Origin: Lutibacter sp. | GTDB lineage: Bacteria; Bacteroidota; Bacteroidia; Flavobacteriales; Flavobacteriaceae | Assembly (NCBI RefSeq): GCF_030692605.1 | Contig: NZ_JAUYUD010000124.1 | Location: 1-45,170, forward strand | Reading direction: 5' to 3' | Length of the DNA stretch: 45,170 bases | Shown here: positions 8,483-17,122 of the stretch, one piece after another | Position numbering within the stretch: the stretch's first letter is position 1 | Layout: each line of letters begins with the position of its first letter | Notes under the pieces: generated by a model | Seen by the model: only the letters and a program-made list of their open reading frames with translations | Database searches by the model: none | Told to the model about the DNA's origin: nothing | Program-made: the position numbers and the translations under genes

Positions 8483-9532
8483 ATGATTGAAGACAAAAAC
8501 CAACCACGCACAAGTTTATCTGAATTGGGAGAATTCGGATTGATTGATCATTTAACCAAAAATTTTAAAATAAACCATAATTCTACTATAAAAGGGGTGG
8601 GAGATGATGGTGCTATTTTGAACTTTTCAAATAGACAAATTGTTGTTACAACCGATTTGTTGGTTGAAGGTGTACATTTCGATTTAAGTTATATGCCTTT
8701 AAAGCATTTGGGTTATAAAGCGGTAATGGTTAACCTGTCTGATGTGTATGCTATGAACGGTGCTGCAACTCAAATTACTGTTTCAATTGCTGTTTCTAAT
8801 CGTTTTCCGTTGGAAGCTTTGGAAGAATTATACGAAGGAATTTTTGCTGCTTGCGAAGCTTATAATGTTGATTTAATAGGTGGCGATACAACTTCTTCAA
8901 CAAAAGGATTGCTAATTAGTATTACTGCTATTGGTGAAGTTGAAAAAGGGAAAGCAGTTTATAGAAATACTGCAAAACAAAACGATTTATTGGTCGTTTC
9001 TGGAGATTTAGGTGGGGCTTATTTAGGGTTGCAAGTTTTGGAACGCGAAAAGCAAGTTTTTGAAGTAAACCCAAATTCTCAACCAGATTTAACGGATTAT
9101 ACATATTTGATAGAGCGACAATTAAAGCCTGAAGCAAGGAAAGATATTGTTAAACTATTAAAAGAGTTAGAGGTTAAACCAACAGCAATGATTGATATTT
9201 CTGACGGACTTTCTTCTGAAATTTTACATATTTGTAAGCAATCTAAAGTGGGTTGTAATTTATATGAAGAAAAAATTCCTTTAGATCAACAGGTTATTTC
9301 AACTTGTGAAGAATTTGATTTAAATAGTACCACCGTAGCATTGAGTGGAGGGGAAGACTATGAATTGTTATTTACTATTTCGCCAAACGATTTTCCTAAA
9401 ATAAAAGGAAATCCGCACTTAACTGTTATTGGGCATATTACCGAAGAAAGTGAAGGTGTGAATCTGGTAACTAGGGCTAATCAAAAAGTGGCATTAACCG
9501 CTCAAGGTTGGAATGCTTTAAATAAAAATTAA
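8483..9532 (+). CDS. thiL: thiamine-monophosphate kinase
   Basis: The 349-residue protein is of the ThiL/PurM ATP-grasp-like fold. ThiL phosphorylates thiamine monophosphate to the active cofactor thiamine diphosphate. Visible motifs are LSELGEFGLIDHL at the N terminus, GVGDDGAIL (metal/ATP), TTDLLVEGVHFD, NLSDVYAMNGA, LIGGDTTSS, SGDLGGAYLGLQ, IDISDGLSSEI and ALSGGEDYELLFT. The order and length are canonical. It is divergent from sufA with a 126-base gap. The start codon is fixed by the conserved N terminus, although a -7-like box sits almost on it. Confidence 0.96.
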   Translation: MIEDKNQPRTSLSELGEFGLIDHLTKNFKINHNSTIKGVGDDGAILNFSNRQIVVTTDLLVEGVHFDLSYMPLKHLGYKAVMVNLSDVYAMNGAATQITVSIAVSNRFPLEALEELYEGIFAACEAYNVDLIGGDTTSSTKGLLISITAIGEVEKGKAVYRNTAKQNDLLVVSGDLGGAYLGLQVLEREKQVFEVNPNSQPDLTDYTYLIERQLKPEARKDIVKLLKELEVKPTAMIDISDGLSSEILHICKQSKVGCNLYEEKIPLDQQVISTCEEFDLNSTTVALSGGEDYELLFTISPNDFPKIKGNPHLTVIGHITEESEGVNLVTRANQKVALTAQGWNALNKN

Positions 9533-9573
9533 TTTACTTTAATAGGTTCATTCAAATTGAGTCTTGTCGGGTT

Positions 9574-9587
9574 TTCCAAATTTGGAA
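9574..9587. promoter_or_regulatory. 14-bp perfect palindrome upstream of the Cys-rich gene
   Basis: TTCCAAATTTGGAA is an exact palindrome 12 bases before the ATG of the GDCCVxC protein. It could be an operator or a chance AT-rich palindrome; no regulator is identified. Confidence 0.3.
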
Positions 9588-9599
9588 TTGCAATAAAAA

Positions 9600-9815
9600 A
9601 TGAATAATATGAAAATTCAGTTAAAATCTGAAATTACTTGTCCAAATTGCGAGCATAAAAAAGTAGAAGAAATGCCAACAAATGCTTGTCAATTTTTTTA
9701 TGAGTGTGAGAAATGCAAAATGGTTCTTAAGCCGAAAGAAGGAGATTGCTGTGTTTATTGTTCTTATGGGACAGTTTCTTGTCCTCCAATTCAAGAAAAC
9801 AAAAGGTGCTGTTAA
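9600..9815 (+). CDS. GDCCVxC-domain small cysteine-rich protein
   Basis: The 71-residue protein has nine cysteines: CPNC (14, 17), C30, CEKC (36, 39), GDCCVYC (50, 51, 54), C61 in VSCPPIQ, and a terminal CC. The arrangement CPxC...CxxC...GDCCVxCSYGTxxCPPxQ defines a small family annotated as GDCCVxC-domain (seleno)proteins, in which some members have selenocysteine. This one is all cysteine. Metal or thiol-redox binding is likely from composition, but the function is unknown. Translation could also start at the fourth codon (9609). It lies 67 bases after thiL and 87 bases before the methyltransferase. Confidence 0.85.
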   Translation: MNNMKIQLKSEITCPNCEHKKVEEMPTNACQFFYECEKCKMVLKPKEGDCCVYCSYGTVSCPPIQENKRCC

Positions 9816-9902
9816 ATAACCAATCGTAAACAAGTAAGGCAGCATAAAGGTAGTTGCCAAAAAAACATATAAATTCTCCAATATAATTAACACATCCTTT
9901 AT

Positions 9903-10520
9903 ATGAATCTTTACGATAAATACATACTTCCAAGTGCAATAAATTGGGCTTGTAAACAAAGCTCAAGTATGAAACAACGAGAAAAAGTTATTCCTTTAGC
10001 AAGGGGTAAAGTGCTAGAAATTGGTATTGGCTCTGGATTAAATTTATCTTATTATGATATTACCAAAGTAACGCAATTAACAGCTATTGATTCAAATATT
10101 GAAATTTGGAAAAAGAACACGTTTGACACCAAAATTTTTCCGTTTGAATTTAAATTTATTGAAGCTTCAGCCGAACAAATTCCTGTTGAATCTAATAACT
10201 ATGATACAGTTGTAATCACATATACACTTTGTACTATTGTAAATGTAAATAAAGCTTTTGACGAAATAAAAAGAGTGTTAAAAACAAACGGGAAACTTAT
10301 TTTTTGTGAACATGGAAAAGCGCCAGATACAAAAACAGAAAAGTGGCAGAATTTAATTAATTCGATGTGGAAAAAAATTGGTGGTGGATGCAATTTAAAT
10401 AGAGATATTCCTTTTATTATTAAAAAAAATGGTTTTAAAATTATAAAACTGGATACGATGTATATTCCTGGCTGGAAACCTGCTAGTTATAATTACTGGG
10501 GAGTTGCCGAAATTAAATAG
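9903..10520 (+). CDS. class I SAM-dependent methyltransferase (METTL7/UbiE-like)
   Basis: The 205-residue cytosolic methyltransferase has motif I VLEIGIGSGLNLSYYD near residues 37-52, an acidic post-I segment LTAIDSN, motif II NYDTVVITYTLCTI and motif III GKLIFCEHG. The C-terminal block WKKIGGGCNLNRDIPFIIKKNGF...PGWKPASYNYWGVA resembles the METTL7/TMT1 branch, whose animal members methylate thiols. Substrate assignment is inference only. The gene is co-directional with the Cys-rich GDCCVxC gene and ends 6 bases before a convergent hydrolase gene. Confidence 0.88.
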   Translation: MNLYDKYILPSAINWACKQSSSMKQREKVIPLARGKVLEIGIGSGLNLSYYDITKVTQLTAIDSNIEIWKKNTFDTKIFPFEFKFIEASAEQIPVESNNYDTVVITYTLCTIVNVNKAFDEIKRVLKTNGKLIFCEHGKAPDTKTEKWQNLINSMWKKIGGGCNLNRDIPFIIKKNGFKIIKLDTMYIPGWKPASYNYWGVAEIK

Positions 10521-10526
10521 ATAAGG

Positions 10527-11309
10527 TTATTTACAACTTTTTACAAACGAAACTAAACTTTCAATTAATACATTTTTATTTTCAATGTGACTCATATGTC
10601 CATCTGGAAATTCAACAACCCTAACAGTAGTATTTTTGGTTTGATTAATTAAGGTTTTATATTCTAGCGCAGGATCTTGTTTACCAATTATCATTTGAAT
10701 TGGAAAAATAGCTGTTTTAAAAATTGAAGTTTGATCTTTTCTAATTTTCATTCCTTCTAAAGCGGCAATTATTCCTTGAGGTAAAATTTGTAGCGCTTCT
10801 TTAGTTACTTCGTTAATTTCTTTTACTAGAATAGTTCTATTATATTCTGCAAATAATTGAGGAATTGCAATTCTAACAAATGTTTTATGATTTTCTTTTA
10901 CAGCAACAATAGCTCTATCTCTATTTATTTTTTTTTCTGTAGTATCTGCGAGTGCCGTTGAATTCATTAAACAAATACCTTTTAAATGTTGTGGAAATAA
11001 CTTAAAGAATGCCAAGGCAACATAGCCACCCATACTATGACCAATAAAAATGTACTTTCTTAACTTTAAATGATTTAGAACAAACTTAACCATCTCAGCT
11101 TGTTGTTCCATAGTATGAATATAACCTACGTTTCCAGTTTTTCCATGACCTAGTAAGTCTATACAAATTATCCTATTTTTTTTGCTTAACACTTCAACCA
11201 AATTATTCCACATGGAGCTATTTTCTAAAAAACCATGCAGTAAAATAACTACCTTTCCTTTACCTTGTGAAGAAAAATGAATGGTGGAATTTTTGTATAG
11301 GATTTCCAT
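10527..11309 (-). CDS. alpha/beta hydrolase
   Basis: The 260-residue alpha/beta-fold hydrolase has the oxyanion motif LLHGFLENSSMW, the nucleophile elbow GHSMGG (Ser92), a likely acid in GKQDP and a catalytic His in FPDGHMSHIE. It resembles the MenH/esterase-like single-domain hydrolases common in flavobacteria; the substrate is unknown. No signal peptide is seen, so it is cytosolic. It starts 5 bases after the stop of the ACT-domain protein, so the two are almost certainly co-transcribed. That pairing hints at no specific reaction. Confidence 0.92.
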   Translation of the reverse strand: MEILYKNSTIHFSSQGKGKVVILLHGFLENSSMWNNLVEVLSKKNRIICIDLLGHGKTGNVGYIHTMEQQAEMVKFVLNHLKLRKYIFIGHSMGGYVALAFFKLFPQHLKGICLMNSTALADTTEKKINRDRAIVAVKENHKTFVRIAIPQLFAEYNRTILVKEINEVTKEALQILPQGIIAALEGMKIRKDQTSIFKTAIFPIQMIIGKQDPALEYKTLINQTKNTTVRVVEFPDGHMSHIENKNVLIESLVSFVKSCK

Positions 11310-11314
11310 AAAAA

Positions 11315-11971
11315 TTAGTTTTTTAACCCCTTAACAGCAGTAAAAGCTTTATCAACAAATTCCTCTTCCACTAAAATGGTAAATTCATTGGTAGTAGAAA
11401 CCACTTCGTACAATGCGATTCCTTCCCAAGCTAATCGTTTAAAAAATTGATAATATAAACCAGCTATTTTGGTGTTTTCTGAAGGTAAACCTATGGTTAT
11501 GGCTGATAATTTATCTTGTACAGCAGTACATAGTTCATCTTTATAAATTTCTTCAATTTCCTCTTTTAATGATGTTGTTATAAGCACATTACTTTCGTGA
11601 ACACCTCGTGTAAACGTGTAAAATATTCTAGCGTTTTGTTTTAAAACATCTAACATTTTTAAATGACAGTGAATTAAACTTTCAGAATTTTTAAACGTAT
11701 AGTCAGACAAATCTGAGCGTACTGTAATATCTCCCAAGTCTTGCAAAACTTTATTTAATTTAATGGTATTTGCCATTTCTTTTGGAGGGCTATACCTGCG
11801 TAATGCCATCATAATGGCACCAGATTTTATAGGTTTTCGAAGAATTTTAGAGATAGGATCTCTCATTTCTTCTGCCAAGGCACTAAAATTAAGAATGTTT
11901 CTTGTTAAAGCATCTTCCAAAAAAGGTTGAGAAACTAATATTTCTTCAACACAAGTTGCAATCGTTTTCAT
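11315..11971 (-). CDS. ACT-domain protein related to aspartokinase C terminus
   Basis: The 218-residue protein has no kinase domain. The N-terminal ~75 residues are helical (SQPFLEDALTRNILNFSALAEEM). The remainder holds two ACT-like units; the last (AITIGLPSENTKIAGLYYQFFKRLAWEGIALYEVVS...FTILVEEEFVDKAF) closely follows the aspartokinase ACT pattern. It is divergent from aspartate kinase, with a 101-base shared upstream region. Inference: an amino-acid-sensing regulatory protein connected to the aspartate pathway, possibly a separate regulatory partner of the kinase. The N-terminal helices might instead bind DNA. No experimental function is known to me. Confidence 0.8.
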   Translation of the reverse strand: MKTIATCVEEILVSQPFLEDALTRNILNFSALAEEMRDPISKILRKPIKSGAIMMALRRYSPPKEMANTIKLNKVLQDLGDITVRSDLSDYTFKNSESLIHCHLKMLDVLKQNARIFYTFTRGVHESNVLITTSLKEEIEEIYKDELCTAVQDKLSAITIGLPSENTKIAGLYYQFFKRLAWEGIALYEVVSTTNEFTILVEEEFVDKAFTAVKGLKN

Positions 11972-12046
11972 TTGTTAAATAGTTAACAGTTTGTGCAAAA
12001 TTAGTTCATTTTATTTTAAATAAGCACAAAAGGTTGAAAATAATTC

Positions 12047-12054
12047 TACATTTG
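12047..12054 (+). promoter_or_regulatory. TAnnTTTG -7 element before aspartate kinase
   Basis: TACATTTG lies 18 bases upstream of the chosen ATG (12073). It matches the -7 consensus; no convincing TTG box is seen at normal spacing. It places the start site inside the open frame that precedes 12073, which argues against the upstream ATG at 12034. Confidence 0.4.
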
Positions 12055-12072
12055 TGCCTCAAAATAGAAAAA

Positions 12073-13395
12073 ATGAAGGTTTTAAAATTTGGAGGAACAT
12101 CGGTTGGGTCAATAAAAAACATGAAACTTGTTAAAGAGATTATAACCGACAATGAGAAAAAAATTGTGGTGTTGTCTGCAATGTCCGGAACAACAAATTC
12201 TTTAGTTGAAATAGCTGAATTTATTAGAAAAGGAGAACAGAATAAAGCCATAGATTGTATAGCGGAATTACATAAAAAATATCAAATTGTTTTGAATGAT
12301 TTAATTGAAGTTTCTAACTTAAAACAAGATGTTGAAGATTATATAAATAGCGTTTTTGAGTTTTTAAATTCGCTGATTTTGGATAGCTATTCAGAGTTAT
12401 TGTATAACAAAATTGTTGCCCAAGGTGAGCTTTTATCTACGTTTATTTTTACTAAATATTTAATTCAGGAAAAGATAAATGTCCAACTATTACCTGCCTT
12501 AGATTTTATGAGAATAGATAAAGCAAATGAGCCAGACGAATTTTATATTAAACAAAATTTGCAGCGTATTATTAACGAATCGTTTCCAGCAGATATTTAT
12601 ATAACTCAGGGTTTCATTTGTTTGGATGCAATGGGTAAAATTGCCAATTTGCAGCGAGGAGGGAGTGATTATACAGCTACTATTATTGGAGCAGTTATGA
12701 ATGCTGATGAGGTTGAAATTTGGACTGATATTGATGGAATGCATAATAACGACCCACGTTTTGTAGAAAACACTCACGCAATTTCAAATTTATCGTTTGA
12801 TGAAGCTGCGGAGTTGGCTTATTTTGGGGCAAAAATTTTGCATCCACAAACTGTTATGCCTGCTCGAGAAGCAAATATTCCTGTTCGGTTAAAAAACACC
12901 ATGGAACCGACTTCTTATGGCACATTAATTTCAAGTAAATACAAAGGTGAGGGAATTAAAGCAATTGCAGCGAAAGATAATATTACAGCCATTAAAATTA
13001 AATCGGCGCGAATGTTACTGGCTCACGGGTTTTTGAAAAAAGTATTTGAAATTTTTGAAAAATACGAAACATCGATTGATATGATTACTACTTCAGAAAT
13101 TGCTGTGTCATTAACAATTGATAACGATAAAAACCTTATTTCAATAATTGAAGAATTAGAAAAATTTTCTTCAGTAGAAATAGACAAACAGCAAAGTATA
13201 ATATGTTTAGTTGGACATGATGTAGTTTTGCATCCAGAAACACATCGCCTTTTTGAAGTACTAAAAGACATTTCAGTTAGAATGATATCTTATGGAGGAA
13301 GCAATAATAACATTTCACTTTTAGTAAACACCAACGATAAAATAACGGCACTTAAAAAATTGAATACTTATATTTTTGAAGCTGTAACAGTATAA
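12073..13395 (+). CDS. lysC: aspartate kinase
   Basis: The 440-residue monofunctional aspartokinase phosphorylates L-aspartate, the first step to Lys, Thr, Met and diaminopimelate. The N terminus MKVLKFGGTSVGS holds the KFGGTS nucleotide motif. QRGGSDYTATIIGA and EIWTDIDGMHNNDPR are the kinase catalytic segments. AAELAYFGAKILHPQTVMPA closes the kinase domain near residue 280. Two ACT domains follow (about 300-440), ending NNISLLVNTNDK. The frame is open from ATG 12034, but the family start and a -7 box both favour 12073. It is followed by a strong terminator and faces an ACT-domain gene divergently. Confidence 0.95.
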   Translation: MKVLKFGGTSVGSIKNMKLVKEIITDNEKKIVVLSAMSGTTNSLVEIAEFIRKGEQNKAIDCIAELHKKYQIVLNDLIEVSNLKQDVEDYINSVFEFLNSLILDSYSELLYNKIVAQGELLSTFIFTKYLIQEKINVQLLPALDFMRIDKANEPDEFYIKQNLQRIINESFPADIYITQGFICLDAMGKIANLQRGGSDYTATIIGAVMNADEVEIWTDIDGMHNNDPRFVENTHAISNLSFDEAAELAYFGAKILHPQTVMPAREANIPVRLKNTMEPTSYGTLISSKYKGEGIKAIAAKDNITAIKIKSARMLLAHGFLKKVFEIFEKYETSIDMITTSEIAVSLTIDNDKNLISIIEELEKFSSVEIDKQQSIICLVGHDVVLHPETHRLFEVLKDISVRMISYGGSNNNISLLVNTNDKITALKKLNTYIFEAVTV

Positions 13396-13418
13396 CTTGT
13401 TATGATGATTAATTGGTT

Positions 13419-13452
13419 AAAAAAATCGAAGTAATTACTTCGATTTTTTTTT
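13419..13452 (+). terminator. intrinsic terminator after aspartate kinase
   Basis: The exact palindrome ATCGAAGTAATTACTTCGAT (13425-13444) is extended by A and T runs on both sides and ends in eight or more T. It lies 24 bases after the stop codon. It could also work in reverse for the convergent pepP-like gene. Confidence 0.85.
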
Positions 13453-13559
13453 GCATTTCAATTTACCATTAATTATCATACATATGAAATAGGAATATAT
13501 ACAAAAATAATTAATCACTTCCTTTTGAAGTTTTACATCTGGTAATTAGTGATTGTTTT

Positions 13560-14852
13560 TTATTGATTCATTAAATCTTCAATTTCTTCAGTTTCAATAG
13601 GAATATTACGCATTAGGTTAAACGGCTCACCTGTTTTTTGAATCACAACGTCATCTTCAATTCTAATTCCCATTTTTTCTTCTGGAATGTATATTCCTGG
13701 CTCAACAGTAAACACCATATTTGCTTTCATTGGCGTTTTTAATTCGCCATAATCGTGAGTGTCTAAACCTAAGTGATGTGATGTTCCGTGCATAAAATAT
13801 TTTTTATAAGCAGGCCATTTTGGATCTTCATTTTGAACATCAACTTTTGAAATTAATCCAAGTCCGAGCAATTCGGAAGTCATTATTTTACCAACTTCTT
13901 TATGATATTCAGCCCAAAAAGCACCAGGAACCAACATTTTTGTGGCTTCATTTTTAACTCTTAAAACGGCATTATAAACTACTTTTTGTCTGTCGGTAAA
14001 TTTTCCGTTTACAGGAATGGTACGTGTCATATCACTCGAATAATTGGCATATTCGGCACCAACATCTAGCAAAATCATATCGCCATCTTTACATTCCTTA
14101 TTATTTTCGATATAATGCAGCACACAAGCACTGTATCCAGAGCCAATAATTGGAGTATAAGCAAAACCTTTAGAACGATTTCTTAAAAATTCGTGCATAA
14201 ATTCAGCTTCAATTTCAAACTCCATAATACCAGGTTTTACAAAAGGTAAAATTCTTCTAAAGCCCTTGTTGGTTATTTCACAGGCAGTTTGCATTAATTC
14301 TATTTCTTCTGGTTCTTTCACACCACGAAGCTGTTGCATAATCTGACCACTTTTCTCCCATTTGTGTGCAGGAAAATCGGATTTACATTTTTTAATAAAT
14401 CGGTCTTCTCTAGTTTCAATTTCAACCGATTGGCGGTAATGTTCATTGGTATTAAAATAAACGGTTTCAGCCTCAGTCATTAAATCATAAAATATTTTTT
14501 TAAACTCGGAAAGCCAATAAATTGTTTTTATACCAGAAACCTTTGTAGCATCTTCTTTAGAAAATTTTTCGCCGTACCATATAGCAATATGTTCATTGGT
14601 TTCGGTTAAAAATAAAATTTCTCGATGGTTAGGATCGATAGCCTCAGGAAAAAGTAATAAGATACTTTCTTCTTGGTCGGCACCGCTTAAATATAAAACA
14701 TCACTATGTTGTTTAAAAGGAAGTGTACTATCTGCACCAGTTGCAAATGTATCGTTCGAATTAAAAATAGCAATGGACTTTGGCTTCATTTGTGCTACAA
14801 ACTTCGCTCTGTTTTTTATAAAAAGTTGATTATTTATTGGAAGGTATTTCAT
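13560..14852 (-). CDS. Xaa-Pro aminopeptidase (M24B, aminopeptidase P)
   Basis: The 430-residue protein removes N-terminal residues preceding proline. The N-terminal AMP_N domain (MKYLPINNQLFIKNRAKF...LPFKQHSDVLYLSGADQEES) is followed by the pita-bread M24 domain. The metal ligands lie in DVGAEYANYSSDMTRT (two Asp), MHGTSHHLGLDTHD (His), FTVEPGIYI (Glu) and IRIEDDVV (Glu). The open frame reaches 14909, but the first 19 codons look unrelated to the family, so ATG 14852 was chosen. No signal peptide is seen, so it is cytosolic. It is divergent from the ChaN-like gene. Confidence 0.94.
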   Translation of the reverse strand: MKYLPINNQLFIKNRAKFVAQMKPKSIAIFNSNDTFATGADSTLPFKQHSDVLYLSGADQEESILLLFPEAIDPNHREILFLTETNEHIAIWYGEKFSKEDATKVSGIKTIYWLSEFKKIFYDLMTEAETVYFNTNEHYRQSVEIETREDRFIKKCKSDFPAHKWEKSGQIMQQLRGVKEPEEIELMQTACEITNKGFRRILPFVKPGIMEFEIEAEFMHEFLRNRSKGFAYTPIIGSGYSACVLHYIENNKECKDGDMILLDVGAEYANYSSDMTRTIPVNGKFTDRQKVVYNAVLRVKNEATKMLVPGAFWAEYHKEVGKIMTSELLGLGLISKVDVQNEDPKWPAYKKYFMHGTSHHLGLDTHDYGELKTPMKANMVFTVEPGIYIPEEKMGIRIEDDVVIQKTGEPFNLMRNIPIETEEIEDLMNQ

Positions 14853-14882
14853 TGGAATGGATTTAATTATATAATTTAGTAA

Positions 14883-14890
14883 CAAAGTTA
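14883..14890 (-). promoter_or_regulatory. TAnnTTTG -7 element before the Xaa-Pro aminopeptidase
   Basis: On the minus strand TAACTTTG lies 30 bases upstream of the ATG at 14852. A TTG lies 16 bases further upstream, slightly short of usual spacing. Confidence 0.35.
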
Positions 14891-14931
14891 TAAATTTGTT
14901 GATAACCAAACCTTATAAACCTATTTAATTT

Positions 14932-15786
14932 ATGCGTTTTTTAGCAATTACCTCATTATTCTTACTTAGCACGGCTTTTCTTTTTTCACAAAACAAACCA
15001 GCTTATAAATTGTACAATGCAAGTGGAAAGAAAGTATCGTATGTATCAATGATTTCATCGATGAACAAGGCTGATGTAGTTTTGTTTGGAGAACATCATA
15101 ATAACCCAATTGTGCACTGGTTGCAATTTGAAGCCACAAAAGATTTAAGCAAACAACGTAAATTAACATTGGGTGCAGAAATGATAGAAGCCGATAATCA
15201 ACAACCGTTAAATAAATATTTAGCAGGTGAAATTACACAGAAAGGACTGGACACTTTGGCAAGATTATGGAGAAATTATAGCACAGATTACAAGCCTTTA
15301 GTAGATTTTGCAAAACAAAATGGGATTAAATTTATTGCAACCAATATTCCAAGAAAATATGCTAGTGTGGTTTATAAAAAAGGATTTGAAGGCCTTGATT
15401 CCTTATCAATTGTAGAAAAATCATGGATTGCCCCTCTGCCAATTAAATATGATGCCAATTTACCAAATTATGTAAAAATAAAAGAAATGATGGGTGGTCA
15501 TGGTGGTGATAATTTACCAAAATCGCAAGCGATAAAAGATGCTACAATGGCTTATTTTTTAATAAAAAACCGAGAAAATACCAAATTATTTATTCATTAC
15601 AACGGTTCATATCATTCCGATAATTACGAAGGTATTTATTGGTATCTAAAACAAGAAAATCCAACTTTAAAAATTGTAACTGTAAGTGTTTTGGAACAGG
15701 ATGATATCGGGAAGTTCGATAAAAATGAAAAATCTAAAGCCGATTTTATAATCGTAGTACCAACAACAATGACCAAAACACATTAA
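14932..15786 (+). CDS. ChaN family (DUF399) exported protein
   Basis: The 284-residue protein has a signal peptide (MRFLAITSLFLLSTAFLFSQ). It carries ChaN-type motifs: DVVLFGEHHNNPIVHWLQFE (His-rich), LGAEMIEADNQQPLNKYL, and a C-terminal LFIHYNGSYHSDNYEGIYWYL. Family knowledge: ChaN of Campylobacter is an iron-regulated haem-binding lipoprotein. Here no lipobox cysteine is seen, so the protein is probably periplasmic or secreted rather than lipidated. Haem binding is therefore possible but unproven. It stands alone between a divergent peptidase gene and the sensor-kinase operon. Confidence 0.85.
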   Translation: MRFLAITSLFLLSTAFLFSQNKPAYKLYNASGKKVSYVSMISSMNKADVVLFGEHHNNPIVHWLQFEATKDLSKQRKLTLGAEMIEADNQQPLNKYLAGEITQKGLDTLARLWRNYSTDYKPLVDFAKQNGIKFIATNIPRKYASVVYKKGFEGLDSLSIVEKSWIAPLPIKYDANLPNYVKIKEMMGGHGGDNLPKSQAIKDATMAYFLIKNRENTKLFIHYNGSYHSDNYEGIYWYLKQENPTLKIVTVSVLEQDDIGKFDKNEKSKADFIIVVPTTMTKTH

Positions 15787-15889
15787 CTGGAAATAATTAA
15801 TAATTTTATTAAAAAATTTAGGCATAATACTATTATATATTATTTAATTTTTACTAACTTCGGAATTACTAATAGCTAAAAAAAATACA

Positions 15890-17122
15890 TTGCCTAATTT
15901 ATTTCATGAAAACAAATTCGTTTTTAATGTTTTATTTGAAGCAGTTTCAGAAGGTGTAATAGTTGTTGATGAAAATCAAATAATTGTTGCAACCAATACT
16001 GCTGCAGATCAAATGTTTGGATATGATAAAGACGAATTAAACGAACAACATTTAAATATACTTATTCCACCCAACTTTCATGGAGTTCACGGGGGGTATT
16101 ACGACGCATTTTATAAACAATCATCTGCCAGAAAAATGGGTCAAAACAAAGACCTGTATGGAGCTCATAAAAATGGATACAAATTTCCTGTGGAGGTTGG
16201 ATTAAATCCGTTTAAAATAAATAATAAAATTTTTGTAATGTCTATTGTAATTGATATTACCATTAGAAGGGCTAATGAAATTAAAATTAATGAGCTAAAT
16301 AATTTATTGGAAGAAAAAATTTCAGACAGAACATTTGAACTAAACAAAACTGTTACCAATCTAAAAGAGGAAATAGAAAAGCGTGCAAACGCAGAATCTG
16401 AGTTAAGGAAAGCCCTTAAAAAAGAAAAGGAGTTAAACGAATTAAAAACCAAATTTTTATCATTGGTATCTCATGAATTTAAAACCCCTTTAAGTGGTGT
16501 TTTAAATGCTGCAGTTTTGGTGGGGAAGTATACACAAACTGAAATGCAAGATAAAAGAGATAAACACCTTTTAACTATTAAAAATAAAGTACATTATTTG
16601 GATGGAATACTCAATGATTTTTTATCGGTAGAAAGGTTAGAATCTGGAAAAGTAAACTATAAACTAAGCACTTTTAAATTGAGCAAAGTAATTAATGAGG
16701 TTATTTACAATGCCAACATGATGTTAAAAAGTGGGCAATACATTGTTTACCCAAATAACATTGATGAACTTAATGTTTATCATGATGAAAAAATATTAGA
16801 ATTAACACTTTCAAATTTGTTACATAATGCCATTAAATATTCTCCTGAAAACACAAAAATAGATTTCAAAATTAAGCAAACTTTTGAGGGGTTCATTTTT
16901 GAAATAAAAGATAAAGGCATCGGCATTCCTTTTGAAGATCAAAAGCATATTTTCGAACGCTATTTTAGAGCAGAGAATGCATTAACAAACCAAGGGACTG
17001 GAATAGGGTTAAATATTGTAAAAGGACACTTAGAAAATTTAGGAGGAACTATTGAATTTAAAAGCATTAAAAATGAAGGAACCACATTTGTTGTTAAATT
17101 ACCATTTATTAAAGAAAAATGA
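15890..17122 (+). CDS. PAS domain sensor histidine kinase (TTG start)
   Basis: The 410-residue cytosolic kinase has no membrane segment. The PAS domain spans about residues 10-125, with FixL-like text (GVHGGYYDAFY, His67; GQNKDLYGAHKNGYKFPVEVGLNPF). A coiled coil runs about 127-185. The HisKA domain has SLVSHEFKTPLSG (His195), and the HATPase has LLHNAIKYSPENT, DKGIGIP, FERYFR and GTGIGLNIVKGH. No ATG precedes the PAS domain in frame; TTG 15890 is the first start codon after an in-frame stop at 15845, and the next ATG (codon 42) would cut the PAS domain. The stop overlaps the next gene by 4 bases (ATGA), so kinase and regulator are translationally coupled. Confidence 0.92.
   Translation: MPNLFHENKFVFNVLFEAVSEGVIVVDENQIIVATNTAADQMFGYDKDELNEQHLNILIPPNFHGVHGGYYDAFYKQSSARKMGQNKDLYGAHKNGYKFPVEVGLNPFKINNKIFVMSIVIDITIRRANEIKINELNNLLEEKISDRTFELNKTVTNLKEEIEKRANAESELRKALKKEKELNELKTKFLSLVSHEFKTPLSGVLNAAVLVGKYTQTEMQDKRDKHLLTIKNKVHYLDGILNDFLSVERLESGKVNYKLSTFKLSKVINEVIYNANMMLKSGQYIVYPNNIDELNVYHDEKILELTLSNLLHNAIKYSPENTKIDFKIKQTFEGFIFEIKDKGIGIPFEDQKHIFERYFRAENALTNQGTGIGLNIVKGHLENLGGTIEFKSIKNEGTTFVVKLPFIKEK

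Noticed and set aside
8357-8503. N-terminal extension of the A-type carrier
   Set aside because: The extra 49 codons run through the promoter at 8388-8418 and overlap the thiL start; the family start is at 8356.
9621-9966. Two minus-strand open frames opposite the GDCCVxC gene
   Set aside because: They overlap each other and the Cys-rich gene, lack an RBS, and show no recognisable family.
12034-12072. Upstream ATG for aspartate kinase
   Set aside because: It adds 13 unrelated residues before the conserved MKVLKFGGTS start and precedes the -7 box.
14853-14909. Upstream start for Xaa-Pro aminopeptidase
   Set aside because: The added 19 residues are not family-like and overlap the candidate promoter.
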